A stretch of DNA of 49,515 nt from Actinomyces ruminicola (GCF_900103885.1 NZ_FNIM01000019.1:1-49515); one strand, 5' to 3'; positions 36,694 to 46,384 are shown, counted from the stretch's first letter. Made by a program: numbers and translations. The notes: generated by a model from the letters alone, not told the origin.

Positions 36694-38355
36694 GTGACTG
36701 ACGCGCCTGAGAACCAGCAGACTTCCGCACCTGCGACCGATGCCGCCCGGCCTGCGGCCCAGCCGGCCGCGCCGTCGTCCGGTGACCAGTTCCGGATCAG
36801 GTCCGCTAAGCGGGAGCGCCTGCGCGAGGAGGGCTGGGACCCCTACCCGGTCTCCGTGCCGCTGACCACCACCATCGCCGCCGTGCGTAAGCGCTACGGC
36901 CACCTTCAGGCCGGTGAGGAGACCGAGGACGTGGTGGGCGTGGCCGGGCGCGTCGTCTTCCTGCGCAACACCGGCCGCCTGTGCTTCGTCACCCTGCAGG
37001 ACGGCGCCGGCGCAACCCTCCAGGCGATGCTGTCGGCCAAGTCCCTGCCCGGCGAGGGCCACTCGAGCCTGGCGGCCTTCAAGGCGGATGTGGACCTGGG
37101 CGACCACCTGTTCGTCCACGGTCACGTCGGCGCCTCCCGGCGCGGCGAGCTGTCCGTCTTCGCCGAGCCGGAGCTGCGCGAGGGAGCCGACACCGCGGAC
37201 CTGACCAGCCTGGGCGACGACGCCGTCGCAACCCCCGCGTGGCGCATCGCCTCCAAGGCGCTGCGGCCCCTGCCCAAGACCTGGACCAACGAGGCCGGCG
37301 AGGCAGTGTCCCTCTCGGAGGAGCAGCGTGTGCGCCGTCGTGAGCTGGACCTGCTCATCCGCCCGGCTGCGCGCGACATGGTGCGCACCCGGGCCGCCGT
37401 GGTGCGCAGCCTGCGCGAGAACTTCTACGGGCGCGACTACGTCGAGCTGGAGACGCCGGTGCTGCAGGCGATTCACGGTGGCGCCGCCGCCCGCCCGTTC
37501 ATCACGCACATGAACGCGCTCGACATGGACCTGTACCTGCGCATCGCCACCGAGATCTACCTCAAGCGGGCCGTGGTCGGCGGGGTGGACCGGGTGTTCG
37601 AGATCGGCCGGATCTTCCGCAACGAGGGCATGGACTCCTCCCACTCCCCGGAGTTCGCGGCCCTGGAGGCGTACGAGGCCTACTCCGACTACCACGGCAT
37701 GGCCGAGCTGACCCAGAACCTGGTGCAGCAGGCCGCCCGCGACGCCTTCGACCTGAGCGAGGGCGAGGAGATCGTGCGCCTGGCCGACGGCACCGAGTAC
37801 GACCTGTCCGGCCAGTGGCGCAGGCTCGACCTGTACACCTCGGTGTCCGAGGCGGTGGGGGAGGAGATCACCGTCGCCACCCCGCGTGAGGTGCTGGTCG
37901 GGATTGCGGAGCGGCTCGGCCTGGAGGTCGACGACTACGCCGTGGCCGGCAAGATCGTGGAGGACATCTTCGAGGAGACGGTCGGCAACGACCTGTGGGA
38001 GCCGACCTTCGTCTTCGACTTCCCCGAGGACACCTCCCCGCTGACCCGCTACCACCGCTCCCGTCCGGGACTCACCGAGAAGTGGGACCTGTACATCCGC
38101 GGCACCGAGACCGCCACCGCCTACTCGGAGCTGGCCGACCCGGTCATCCAGCGCGAGCGCTTCGAGGCGCAGGCGCTGGCCGCCGCCAAGGGCGACCCCG
38201 AGGCCATGGTGCTGGACGAGGACTTCCTGGTGGCCATGGAGCAGGGCTTCCCGCCCTGCGGTGGCATGGGCATGGGCGTGGACCGGCTGCTGATGGCCCT
38301 GACTGGCCAGGGCATTCGCGAGACCATCACCTTCCCCCTGGTGCGGCGCGGCTGA
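36694..38355 (+). CDS. lysS: Lysyl-tRNA synthetase, class II
   Basis: Charges tRNA-Lys. The 553-residue protein begins with a disordered Ala/Pro-rich lead (1-35), then the OB-fold anticodon domain (VVGVAGRVVFLRNTGRLCFVTLQDG). The catalytic domain has motif 1 (FYGRDYVELETPVL), motif 2 (FEIGRIFRNEGMDSSHSPEF) and motif 3 (GGMGMGVDRLLMALTG). The open frame runs up to 36535, but the family-like sequence and the -10 element favour GTG 36694. Confidence 0.96.
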   Translation: MTDAPENQQTSAPATDAARPAAQPAAPSSGDQFRIRSAKRERLREEGWDPYPVSVPLTTTIAAVRKRYGHLQAGEETEDVVGVAGRVVFLRNTGRLCFVTLQDGAGATLQAMLSAKSLPGEGHSSLAAFKADVDLGDHLFVHGHVGASRRGELSVFAEPELREGADTADLTSLGDDAVATPAWRIASKALRPLPKTWTNEAGEAVSLSEEQRVRRRELDLLIRPAARDMVRTRAAVVRSLRENFYGRDYVELETPVLQAIHGGAAARPFITHMNALDMDLYLRIATEIYLKRAVVGGVDRVFEIGRIFRNEGMDSSHSPEFAALEAYEAYSDYHGMAELTQNLVQQAARDAFDLSEGEEIVRLADGTEYDLSGQWRRLDLYTSVSEAVGEEITVATPREVLVGIAERLGLEVDDYAVAGKIVEDIFEETVGNDLWEPTFVFDFPEDTSPLTRYHRSRPGLTEKWDLYIRGTETATAYSELADPVIQRERFEAQALAAAKGDPEAMVLDEDFLVAMEQGFPPCGGMGMGVDRLLMALTGQGIRETITFPLVRRG

Positions 38356-38394
38356 GCCGGCCTGGTGGGCTGAGCCGGCCTGAGCCGCGGCGTG

Positions 38395-38444
38395 CCCGAC
38401 GACGACGGCGGGGCTGTCGACTCAGCGGCTCCGGCGTCGTCGGG
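38395..38444 (+). terminator. Terminator after lysS
   Basis: CCCGACGACG at 38395 pairs with CGTCGTCGGG ending at 38444, a 14-bp stem with one mismatch. The right arm and following bases (38427-38449) are identical to 43382-43404, in the terminator after the PTS gene. The remainder of the gap 38445-38672 has no gene. Confidence 0.55.
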
Positions 38445-38569
38445 CTCGATGCTGACGTCATGCTCAGGAGTGTCGCTACGGCACCGTTTCCCGCTGGTAA
38501 CTTGGACTGCAACCAGTGAGTTGGACCCCGTCTTGGGCGCTGGCAATGGAAATATCACGTTTTAGATTC

Positions 38570-38590
38570 TCGGTTGCGTGCAGCAACCGA
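38570..38590 (+). promoter_or_regulatory. Hairpin upstream of the DUF4230 gene
   Basis: TCGGTTGC (38570-38577) and GCAACCGA (38583-38590) form a perfect 8-bp stem with loop GTGCA, about 80 nt before the start codon at 38673. Function is unknown; it could be a leader structure or an operator. Confidence 0.4.
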
Positions 38591-38672
38591 TGGTGGAAGT
38601 GTTCGGTCTGAGGTAGCGGTACTTCCTCCCTGGCTCCCCGCCGGGCCCAATCTCATTGCACTGGAGTTTTCG

Positions 38673-39300
38673 ATGAAGAAGCGCATCGTTAAAGGCGCAT
38701 TGTCTCTGTTCGCCGGGATCGTAGTGGTAGGCGTCGTTATTGGCGGATTGGCGTGGGGGGGGGGTGCTTAAAGGCAGGGACGTGACCATGGACTCAACCA
38801 CGATCGCCGCGTCCTTCGAAGACATTGCCGAATTGGCTACGGAGGAGTACAATTTCACGAACGTCGGCAAGTACTCCGAGAGCAACAACAAGGTTCTTGC
38901 ATGGGACGTGCCATTGACCGGCGGGTCTTTCTTGATTACCTACAATGGCGCGGTCAAGGCCGGCATCGCGGACATCTCCGCCGTGACGATTGAGGTCGAT
39001 GACCAAAGCAAGTCAGTCATCTTGAATGCTCCGGCGGTCGAGGTTCTCTCCTCCACGATCGACCCCGCCACCGTGCAGACCTACGACCAGTCTTTCAGTC
39101 TCGTCAATCAGCTTGACGTTGATGACGTCACTACATTCCTCGCCGCTGAGGAGGAGAACGCCAAGCAGCTCGCCATTGACGGAGGCCTGCTGGATAAGGC
39201 GCAGACTCGTGCGGAGGAGCTACTTACCTCGCATGTCGAGAGCCTGCTTGCCGGGACGGGCCAGAGTGACTATGCGGTGACAGTCGAGTGGGCTGAATGA
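38673..39300 (+). pseudogene. DUF4230 membrane-anchored protein, frame broken at a G10 tract
   Basis: From ATG 38673 (GGAG 7 nt upstream) the frame gives MKKRIVKGALSLFAGIVVV, a membrane anchor, and stops soon after the G run 38755-38764. With nine instead of ten G the frame continues as VLKGRDVTMDSTTIAASF into a DUF4230 domain (LATEEYNFTNVGKYSE, AVKAGIADISAVTIEVD, LLDKAQTRAEELL) and ends at 39300. The expected whole protein is about 208 residues. The tract may be a phase-variable switch, a mutation or a sequencing error. DUF4230 function is unknown. Confidence 0.75.
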
Positions 39301-39336
39301 ATTCGGCGGAGCCGGGGCCCCTGATCAGGGAGAGAC

Positions 39337-40215
39337 ATGCTGATAGTTGATCAACCCGAGTACGGGGATCACTTCTCGCTCAAGCACTTCAGCCTGCTCA
39401 ACGCATTGCTCGGCGCCTTCAACGCCGCCGAGGTCGGGAGCCCCGGCTACGCGCTGTCGAAGTATCTGCTGGAGCACTTCGACGACCTGCCCCGTCTCAA
39501 CGTCTACGAGGTCGCTGAGGAATGTGCCATCTCGCGCTCGAGCATCCGCCGCTTCTGCCAGGCGATCGGCTTCGAGACCTTCACCGGAGTCAAGGCCGCC
39601 GCCTACGAGTGGCAGCTGCACTGGCGGTACTTCGTCGACTATGCCAACGAACCGGGTTTCGACGCCTACCTGTCGGCACACATCATCCGCATGCTCTCCG
39701 AGATTCGTGATGCCGCTGCCTCCCGCGGGGTGCACGAGTTCGTAGAGGAGCTGCATCGGGCACGCGAAGTGGTCTGCCTCGCCTCCGACTTCTCCTCCAT
39801 GAGCGTGCGCGAGTTCCAGCAGGCCATGCTCTACGGAGGCAAGCTCATCCATGTCCTGACGGAGGGCTCCGGGGATCCGGCGGTGCTCGACGGAGTCACC
39901 TCGGAGGACCTGATCGTCGTAGTGTCGGTGACTGGCAACTACGCCAAGGCGGCCTTTAAGCAGATGCAGACGTTGAGCGCACTCCGCGTGGTGCTGACCA
40001 CCAATCGGTCGGCGGGATTGGACCGTTTGTTCGACCGGGTCATCTACCTCAGCCAGGAGGATCTGGAGGGGCACAGGAGCGTTTACTCCAAGTACGGGGT
40101 GAGCGTGTTCTTCGACCTGGTCTACAGCCAGTACACGCGCCGCTACCTCGCCTCGGAGACGGTGCGGCGTTCGCTGGAACCGGGGTGGCGCCCCGACGCC
40201 GACGCCCTCGACTGA
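39337..40215 (+). CDS. MurR/RpiR-family transcriptional regulator
   Basis: A 292-residue regulator. The N-terminal HTH is LNVYEVAEECAISRSSIRRFCQAIGF (about 54-79). The C-terminal SIS domain binds a phosphosugar (VVCLASDFSSMSVREFQQ; LIVVVSVTGNYAKAAF). GGGAGAG precedes the ATG. It lies directly upstream of a GH1 phospho-glucosidase and a PTS permease, so it probably controls them in response to a phosphorylated beta-glucoside. Confidence 0.88.
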   Translation: MLIVDQPEYGDHFSLKHFSLLNALLGAFNAAEVGSPGYALSKYLLEHFDDLPRLNVYEVAEECAISRSSIRRFCQAIGFETFTGVKAAAYEWQLHWRYFVDYANEPGFDAYLSAHIIRMLSEIRDAAASRGVHEFVEELHRAREVVCLASDFSSMSVREFQQAMLYGGKLIHVLTEGSGDPAVLDGVTSEDLIVVVSVTGNYAKAAFKQMQTLSALRVVLTTNRSAGLDRLFDRVIYLSQEDLEGHRSVYSKYGVSVFFDLVYSQYTRRYLASETVRRSLEPGWRPDADALD

Positions 40216-40378
40216 ACACGGGTGCTCAACTCCCGATCGCGGCGGGGCAGGAGTAACGGCAGCGGGCAAGAGGCGACGCCGCTGTGGGCGAAGGAGGGCC
40301 GCCCGGGCCAGGCTCCGCCGTAGTGGCGGCGGGGTTCGTATTGTGAACCCCGCCGCGCTGCCGACCTCTCCTAACGTC

Positions 40379-40404
40379 GAAGTACCAACACGTTGGTGCA
40401 CTTC
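40379..40404. promoter_or_regulatory. Palindromic operator before the beta-glucosidase gene
   Basis: GAAGT-ACCAAC...GTTGGT-GC-ACTTC is an imperfect 26-bp palindrome just before AAAGGAG (40405-40411) and the ATG at 40419. It is a likely site for the RpiR-type regulator encoded upstream. Confidence 0.55.
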
Positions 40405-40418
40405 AAAGGAGATGGCAC

Positions 40419-41891
40419 ATGCACTACGACTGGAATCCCCGCTTTCCCACGGGCTTCCTATTCGGCGCCTCGAGCGCCGCCTGGCAGGTTGAGGGCGCCA
40501 CCACCGAGGACGGCCGCACGCCGGCGGTCATCGACCTCAACTCGCAGAAGAAGGCCCCGTTCGTGGACAACAAGTTCACTGCGGACCACTACCACCGCTA
40601 TGCGGAGGACGTCGCCCTCATGAAGGAGTGCGGGCTGACCAGCTATCGCTTCTCGATCGCCTGGCCGCGGATCATCCCGGCCGCCGACGGCGCGGTGAAC
40701 CCTGCGGGCGTCGCCTTCTACAACAACCTGATCGACGAGCTGCTGGCGGCCGGCATCACCCCGATCGTCACCCTGTACCACTACGACATGCCGGTGTGGG
40801 CCCAGGAGGAACTGGGTGGATGGCGCTCGCGGGACATCATCCCGGCCTTCGAGCACTACGTGCGCACCTGCTTCGAAGCCTTCGGCGACCGCGTCAAGTA
40901 CTGGCTCAGCATCAATGAGCAGAACATGCAGATCTGCTACGGCGACTGGCTCGGCGTCTCCAAGGGCGTGGAGGACTGGTTCCGTGACAAGTGGAAGATC
41001 AACCACATCATGAACCTCTGCCACGCCACGGCCGTCAACCTCTGCCATGAGCTCGTCGACGGAGGCAAGATCGGACCGGTGCCCGGGTACGTGCCGATCT
41101 ACCCCGAGACCTGCCGGCCCGAGGACCAGATCGCGGCGATGAACGCGGAGGAGTTCACCGAGAAGATCTGGTGCGACACCTACGCATACGGAGACTACTC
41201 TCCCTTTGTATACAACTACTGGAGCAACAATCACATCGATCCGGACATCCGTCCCGGCGACATTGAGACGATGAAGCGGGCGAAGAGCGACTTCCTCGCG
41301 GTCAACTGCTACCGGTCGAACACCGCCAGGCACGCCCCCGCCGACGCCGAGGCGCAGGAGTACCTGCTGAACGCGTCTGGGAAGAAGGGAGAGCTCACCT
41401 TTCCGGTGGTTCCCGGGCAGTACGCGCTCACCCGCAACCCCTATGTCGAGTACACGGACTGGGACTGGGAGATAGACCCGGTGGCGATGCGTTACGCCCT
41501 GCGCTACCTGTGGGATCACTACCGGCTGCCGATGGTGATCACCGAGAACGGCCTCGGCGCGCATGAAACCAAGAGCCCCGACGGGAGGGTCCATGACCCG
41601 CAGCGCCTGGACTACATCCGGGATAACCTCTACCAGATCGGTCTGGCCATTGAGGACGGCGTCGACGTCTTCGGCTACAACGCCTGGACCTTCACCGACC
41701 TGCTGTCCACCGGCAATGGGATGGCGAAGCGGTACGGCTTCGTCTTCATCGACACGACCGATGAGGAACAGAAGGCGACCGACGACGTCTCGGCGCTGGC
41801 CCTGACCCGTATTCCTAAGGACTCCTACTACTGGTACAAGTCCTTCATCTCCTCCGGGGCGACTCAGTGGGGCAGGGAGATGAACGACTGA
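40419..41891 (+). CDS. Glycoside hydrolase family 1, 6-phospho-beta-glucosidase
   Basis: A 490-residue enzyme that splits phosphorylated beta-glucosides brought in by the PTS. GH1 features are FPTGFLFGASSAAWQVEGA, SYRFSIAWPRI, the acid/base Glu in LSINEQNMQ and the nucleophile in MVITENGLGAHE. The phosphate-binding stretch GMAKRYGFVFID (Lys and Tyr) favours a 6-phospho substrate. A strong AAAGGAG precedes the ATG. Its stop overlaps the next gene's ATG (TGATG). Confidence 0.93.
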   Translation: MHYDWNPRFPTGFLFGASSAAWQVEGATTEDGRTPAVIDLNSQKKAPFVDNKFTADHYHRYAEDVALMKECGLTSYRFSIAWPRIIPAADGAVNPAGVAFYNNLIDELLAAGITPIVTLYHYDMPVWAQEELGGWRSRDIIPAFEHYVRTCFEAFGDRVKYWLSINEQNMQICYGDWLGVSKGVEDWFRDKWKINHIMNLCHATAVNLCHELVDGGKIGPVPGYVPIYPETCRPEDQIAAMNAEEFTEKIWCDTYAYGDYSPFVYNYWSNNHIDPDIRPGDIETMKRAKSDFLAVNCYRSNTARHAPADAEAQEYLLNASGKKGELTFPVVPGQYALTRNPYVEYTDWDWEIDPVAMRYALRYLWDHYRLPMVITENGLGAHETKSPDGRVHDPQRLDYIRDNLYQIGLAIEDGVDVFGYNAWTFTDLLSTGNGMAKRYGFVFIDTTDEEQKATDDVSALALTRIPKDSYYWYKSFISSGATQWGREMND

Positions 41892-43330
41892 TGGGCGTCA
41901 AGGAAGAGCGCATCGCGCTGAGCCGCGACCTGATCGAATACATGGGCGGAGAGGCGAACATTGCGGCGGCGGCGCACTGCTACACCCGCCTGCGTCTCAC
42001 GGCTAACGACCCGTCCAAGATAGATGAGGACGCCATCCAGAAAAGAGAAGGCGTACTCGGCCTGGTGAAGCGCAACGGCCAGTACCAGATCGTGGTCGGC
42101 CCGGAGGCGACCGACCTGTACCACGAGTTCGTGCAACTCGGTGACTTCGAGTCGGCCGGCGGCATCGTCGACGAGCGGGCCGCGGCGGAGGACGCCGAAC
42201 GCGGGGTGGAGGACGCAAAAGCCGCCGAGCACGCGGCGCCGGGTCGGCGCGGCTGGGTGACCGTCGTCCTCGATTTCATCGGCGGGACCTTTTCCCCGGT
42301 GATCCCCGTGCTGATCGCCGGCGGGCTTACCGGGGCCGTGCTGACGGTGCTGACGAACTTCTTCCACGTCTCCGATACCTCCGGCACCTACCAGGTCTTC
42401 TATGCCGTCAACCAGGCCGCCTTCTACTTCCTGCCGGTCTTCATCGGGTTCAGCGCCGCCCGCAAGCTCAACGTCGACGGGTACCTCGGGGCGTTCCTCG
42501 GCACGGTGCTGCTGTATGAGACGATCAACGGGGCGGAGGGATTGACCTTCGCGGGCGTTCCGGTCGCCCAGGTCACCTACAACACCACGGTGTTTCCGAT
42601 CATTCTGGGCGCCTTGTTCATGAGCGTGGTCTACCGGTTCTTCGCGCGGGTCCTGCCGGGGGCGCTGCGTGCGGTGTTCCTGCCGCTGGTGACCATGCTG
42701 GTGACTGTTCCCGTCACTCTGCTCGTTCTGGGGCCGGCCGGTAGCGTCGTCGGCGGTTGGCTGGCCACCGGCGTGACCGCGATTTATAACGCCGCACCAC
42801 CGCTGGCCGTGCTCATCATCGGGGCGACGACGCCGTTCCTGGTGTTCTTCGGCATGAACAACGCCCTGTACCCGGTCGTCTTCGCCCTGCTGGCGTCGGT
42901 TGGCGGCGATCCGCTGGTGATGGCCGGCATGCTGGCGGCGAATGTGTCGGTCGGTGCCGCCTGCCTCGCCGTGGGGCTCCGATCCCGGGAGGCCAAGACC
43001 AAGTCGGTGGCGATCTCCGCCGGCGTCACCGGCCTGCTGGGCATCACCGAGCCCGGTGTCTACGGCGTGCTGTTCCCACTGCGCCGACCCCTGATCGCCG
43101 CGGTAATCGGCGGCGGCGCCGGGGGCCTGCTCGCGGGCGTGCTCGGCACCACCCAGTACGTCATCGCCAGTCCGAGCTTCGCCTCGCTTCCCGCATACAT
43201 ACCCGCCGACGGCTCGATGTCGAACTTCTATGGGGCAATCGGCGTTGCGGTCTTCTCGGTGGTGGTCGCCTTCACCGCGGCGTGGTTGCTCGGAACCGGA
43301 GAGAAGGAATCGACCAAGCAAGCGGAGTGA
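41891..43330 (+). CDS. PTS beta-glucoside transporter, EIIBC
   Basis: A 479-residue membrane permease. The EIIB domain (1-95) has the phospho-accepting Cys30 in AAHCYTRLRL; the EIIC domain (about 125-470) has ten or so helices, with FIGGTFSPVIPVLIAGG and GITEPGVYGVLFPLRRP as family marks. No EIIA domain is fused, so that function must come from elsewhere. I use ATG 41891 (TGATG overlap) rather than the in-frame ATG at 41867. Confidence 0.93.
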   Translation: MGVKEERIALSRDLIEYMGGEANIAAAAHCYTRLRLTANDPSKIDEDAIQKREGVLGLVKRNGQYQIVVGPEATDLYHEFVQLGDFESAGGIVDERAAAEDAERGVEDAKAAEHAAPGRRGWVTVVLDFIGGTFSPVIPVLIAGGLTGAVLTVLTNFFHVSDTSGTYQVFYAVNQAAFYFLPVFIGFSAARKLNVDGYLGAFLGTVLLYETINGAEGLTFAGVPVAQVTYNTTVFPIILGALFMSVVYRFFARVLPGALRAVFLPLVTMLVTVPVTLLVLGPAGSVVGGWLATGVTAIYNAAPPLAVLIIGATTPFLVFFGMNNALYPVVFALLASVGGDPLVMAGMLAANVSVGAACLAVGLRSREAKTKSVAISAGVTGLLGITEPGVYGVLFPLRRPLIAAVIGGGAGGLLAGVLGTTQYVIASPSFASLPAYIPADGSMSNFYGAIGVAVFSVVVAFTAAWLLGTGEKESTKQAE

Positions 43331-43352
43331 GCGCCTAGCCGGCATTCTCGGC

Positions 43353-43396
43353 GACGACGCCGGAGCCACCCACCGCGGGCAGGCTCCGGCGTCGTC
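43353..43396. terminator. Bidirectional terminator between the PTS and ABC operons
   Basis: A perfect 15-bp stem: 43353-43367 (GACGACGCCGGAGCC) with 43382-43396, loop 14 nt. It lies between the convergent PTS gene and ABC permease gene. It shares 23 identical bases with the lysS terminator. Confidence 0.75.
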
Positions 43397-43406
43397 GGGC
43401 TCGAGG

Positions 43407-45629
43407 CTATTCGAAGCGGACCGTGGCGGAGGCGACCATCCTGGCCGCTGCCCGTGTGCTGGCCGCCACCGCAACCGCCACCATCGCCAAGCACCCGCCA
43501 AGAACCACATAGTAGGAGCCCGCGGGCCAACCGACTCCCCGCGACGAGGTACCGACTATGACGATCCACGCCGTGTACACCGCCGCGCCGATGCTCACCG
43601 CCAGCACCGTGGCCACGGGCAGCAGCATCTCCCAGGCGACCGCCCGCCGCAGTGTATGCCGGGGCATACCCACCAGCCGCAGCAGGGACAGCACCCGCCG
43701 TCTTGCCAGCAGCGAGGAGACGGTGGATACCGCCAGCGCCGCCGTCGACACCCCCGCGGCGATGAGAATGCCGATGTAGCCCAGGGCCGCGAACTGATTC
43801 TCCAGGGCGGTGGCGGCGGTGACCACATTGTCGGCGCGCGAAATCGGATAGTGGGTGAGTACTCCACCCAATGCGGTCACCATGGCGGTGCGCGCCCGCT
43901 CCACCGAGGCCGCCTCACCGTCGGTGGCCACCAGCAGCGAGACCCCGCCGTCCGACTCGGGCGCGGCAATCGGCCGCGGATCCGCGGCGTTGTTCAGCAG
44001 CCAGTTCCAGGACACGCTCACCCACTGCGAGTCCTGGGCCGCATCCGAGGAATCGGTGTCGAAGGCGCCCAGGGTGCGAGCATCCGCCGTCCGCAGGGCG
44101 AACCGCTGGGAGGCGTCCTCGGCCTCGGTCGGCGCCTCCCGGGCGACGACGACGGCGGTCACGCCCTCGACCTGCTCGATCCGTGGGGCCGCCTGCTCGA
44201 GTGCCTCCGCGGCGTCGGGCTCGGGCAGCGTGTACAGCGTCGTCTGTGCCAGGTAACCACTGCCCTGGTTGAGCACCGGGGTGCCAGCCGCAGCGGTGAC
44301 GGCGACGGCGAACAGCGTCACCGCGTACACGGCGACGACCAGGCCGCCGACGGCACGGAAGGTCGCCCGGGGATGCTGGACCAGCCGCCCCAAGCCGATC
44401 ACCTGCGCCGCACCGCGGGCTTGGCGTTGCACCAGGCGGGCGCACCACCAGGTCAGCAGCGGCCCGGCCCACAGCAGGCCCAACATGGTCAGTACGAATG
44501 AGGCCACCAGCAGGGGGGCTATGGGAATGTCTACGGCGGTCTCCGTGCCGGAGTTGATGGCGTTGGCGAGAACGCGCACCGCCGTCAGTCCCGCCAGACC
44601 GAGCAGCAGGGGCAGGAGGGAGCGCAGCCGAGGCGGGCGCTCGCGGCGCTCGCGGGAGGCGCCCAGAGGGCCGGCGTCGGCTCGCAGTGTCGTCCACCAG
44701 GTCACGGCCGCCGCCACCAGTGGCACCAGCACGACGGTCACCCCGATGACGCCCGGGGTGGTGAGCAGATCCGCCGGGAAGAACCGCGAGGAGCCGATCT
44801 CGATGCACGCCGCCAGCGGGATCAGGGCGAGGTACAGGAGCACACCGAGCACCGCCCCCACAAGGGCCGTCACCCCGGTCTCCGCCGCGGCGATCCGGGC
44901 CACTCGCCCGGGGGTGGCGCCGATCAGCCGCAGGGTGGCGAAGCGCTCGGCGCGCTGCGCCGCACCGAGGCCGGTGACGATGGCGATCAGCAGCAGCACC
45001 GGCACGAGCACCGCGATCGCGCCAATGATCGCGACGATCCGGTAGCTCTGGGAGGCGTAGTCGTAGCCGACGAACTCGGTTACCACCTGCGCAGTGCTCG
45101 TGCCCTCCCAGGCCAGCACCTCGGACTGCTCCGCCCCGACGATGACCACCAGGGAGTCCGGGCCCTCGACGGCGTCGTCGGACAGGATCCCGGCCCGATC
45201 CCCATAGCGATCGCCGAGCTGGTCCTCCGGCACGGAGTCGATGAGTGCGGCGAGTGCGGGGGACGCGAGGTACTGACCAGGGCGGGGCACGACGTCGGAG
45301 CCGGGAATGCGCACCCGGGTGTCCGGTGTGGCGGCGACCATCAGGACGGTGATGGCCCGGTCCTCGAAGTGGTCGAGTGTGGAGACGGCGGCGGCCTTCT
45401 CAGGGGCCAGCACCGTGTTCTCCTCCAACTCGGCCATGGCTGCGGGGCCGAATTGCTGAAGCTCAGTCCAGGTGGAGCGCTCCGAGCGCACCCCGAATGC
45501 CTGTCCGGCGGCGGCCAGCAGCAGGAAGAGCGCGACGCCGATCATGACGCCCGCCGTGATCCCCGCAAGACGGCGTCGGGAGGCACGGTCGCCGGCAACC
45601 ACCAGGCGGGCCAGGGGGAGTGTGCTCAT
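43407..45629 (-). CDS. ABC transporter permease, FtsX/MacB-like
   Basis: A 740-residue integral membrane protein: an N-terminal helix (LAGITAGVMIGVALFLLLAAAG), a large extracytoplasmic domain, an FtsX core (VAIIGAIAVLVPVLLLIAIVTGL, FATLRLIGATPGRVARIAAAE), a second extracytoplasmic part, and a second FtsX core (SLLARRRVLSLLRLVGMPRHTLRRAVAWE). The duplicated FtsX layout is typical of actinobacterial exporters. ATGA overlap with the ATPase gene; the substrate is unknown. Confidence 0.88.
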   Translation of the reverse strand: MSTLPLARLVVAGDRASRRRLAGITAGVMIGVALFLLLAAAGQAFGVRSERSTWTELQQFGPAAMAELEENTVLAPEKAAAVSTLDHFEDRAITVLMVAATPDTRVRIPGSDVVPRPGQYLASPALAALIDSVPEDQLGDRYGDRAGILSDDAVEGPDSLVVIVGAEQSEVLAWEGTSTAQVVTEFVGYDYASQSYRIVAIIGAIAVLVPVLLLIAIVTGLGAAQRAERFATLRLIGATPGRVARIAAAETGVTALVGAVLGVLLYLALIPLAACIEIGSSRFFPADLLTTPGVIGVTVVLVPLVAAAVTWWTTLRADAGPLGASRERRERPPRLRSLLPLLLGLAGLTAVRVLANAINSGTETAVDIPIAPLLVASFVLTMLGLLWAGPLLTWWCARLVQRQARGAAQVIGLGRLVQHPRATFRAVGGLVVAVYAVTLFAVAVTAAAGTPVLNQGSGYLAQTTLYTLPEPDAAEALEQAAPRIEQVEGVTAVVVAREAPTEAEDASQRFALRTADARTLGAFDTDSSDAAQDSQWVSVSWNWLLNNAADPRPIAAPESDGGVSLLVATDGEAASVERARTAMVTALGGVLTHYPISRADNVVTAATALENQFAALGYIGILIAAGVSTAALAVSTVSSLLARRRVLSLLRLVGMPRHTLRRAVAWEMLLPVATVLAVSIGAAVYTAWIVIVGTSSRGVGWPAGSYYVVLGGCLAMVAVAVAASTRAAARMVASATVRFE

Positions 45630-46384
45630 CGTGTCTGCTCCTCGCCGTCGGGCCGGGTGCCCTGGAGCAGTCCGTTGTCGAGGCTGACGCGGCCGTCACG
45701 GATGATCACCTCGCGGTCGGCGTAGGCGGCGATGCGGGCATCGTGGGTGACGACCACCAGTGTGGAGTGGGCGGCGCGGGCGGCTTCGAGCAGTGCACCC
45801 ATCGTCTGCTCGGCGGCCAGGGAGTCCAGGGAACCGGTCGGCTCGTCGGCGAAGAGGATGCGCGGCGAGGTGACCAGGGCGCGGGCGACGGCGACCCGCT
45901 GGGCCTGCCCACCCGAGAGCTGGGTGGGCAGTTTGCGCTCGTGCTCGCCCAGGCCGAGGGCATCCAGTTGGGCGTGTGCGCGCTCCAGTGCCCGGCGACG
46001 TGAGACGCCCGCCAGCAGGAGCGGCAGGGTCACGTTGTCCAGCGCCGACAGGTCCGGCAGGAGCTGGCCGAACTGGAAGATGAAACCGAACTCGGCCAGA
46101 CGCAGGCGGGCACGGTCGGCCTCTCCCAGGGAGGCGACGTTGCGGCCGCCGTATTGCACGGTGCCGGCGTCAGGCGTCAGCACGCCCGCCAGCACGTGCA
46201 GGAGGGTGGACTTGCCCGAGCCGGAGGGGCCGGTCACGGCCAGAACCTCGCCCGCGGCGATGTCGAGGTCGATGCCGCGCAGGGCGCGGGTGGTTCCGAA
46301 GGCGAGTTCCAGGCCTCGTGCGTGCATGAGCACCTGGGCGGTGGACGCCGAGGCGGGAGAGGCGGTGGCTGATGCGGTGCTCAT
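45626..46384 (-). CDS. ABC transporter ATP-binding protein (LolD/MacB type)
   Basis: A 252-residue ATPase with Walker A GPSGSGKSTLLHVLAG, Q-loop FIFQFGQLLPDLSALDN, signature LSGGQAQRVAVARAL, Walker B ILFADEPTGSLDS and the H-loop VVVTHD. It pairs with the FtsX-like permease. Overlaps on both sides (ATGA) make padR-ATPase-permease one operon. Confidence 0.93.
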   Translation of the reverse strand: MSTASATASPASASTAQVLMHARGLELAFGTTRALRGIDLDIAAGEVLAVTGPSGSGKSTLLHVLAGVLTPDAGTVQYGGRNVASLGEADRARLRLAEFGFIFQFGQLLPDLSALDNVTLPLLLAGVSRRRALERAHAQLDALGLGEHERKLPTQLSGGQAQRVAVARALVTSPRILFADEPTGSLDSLAAEQTMGALLEAARAAHSTLVVVTHDARIAAYADREVIIRDGRVSLDNGLLQGTRPDGEEQTR

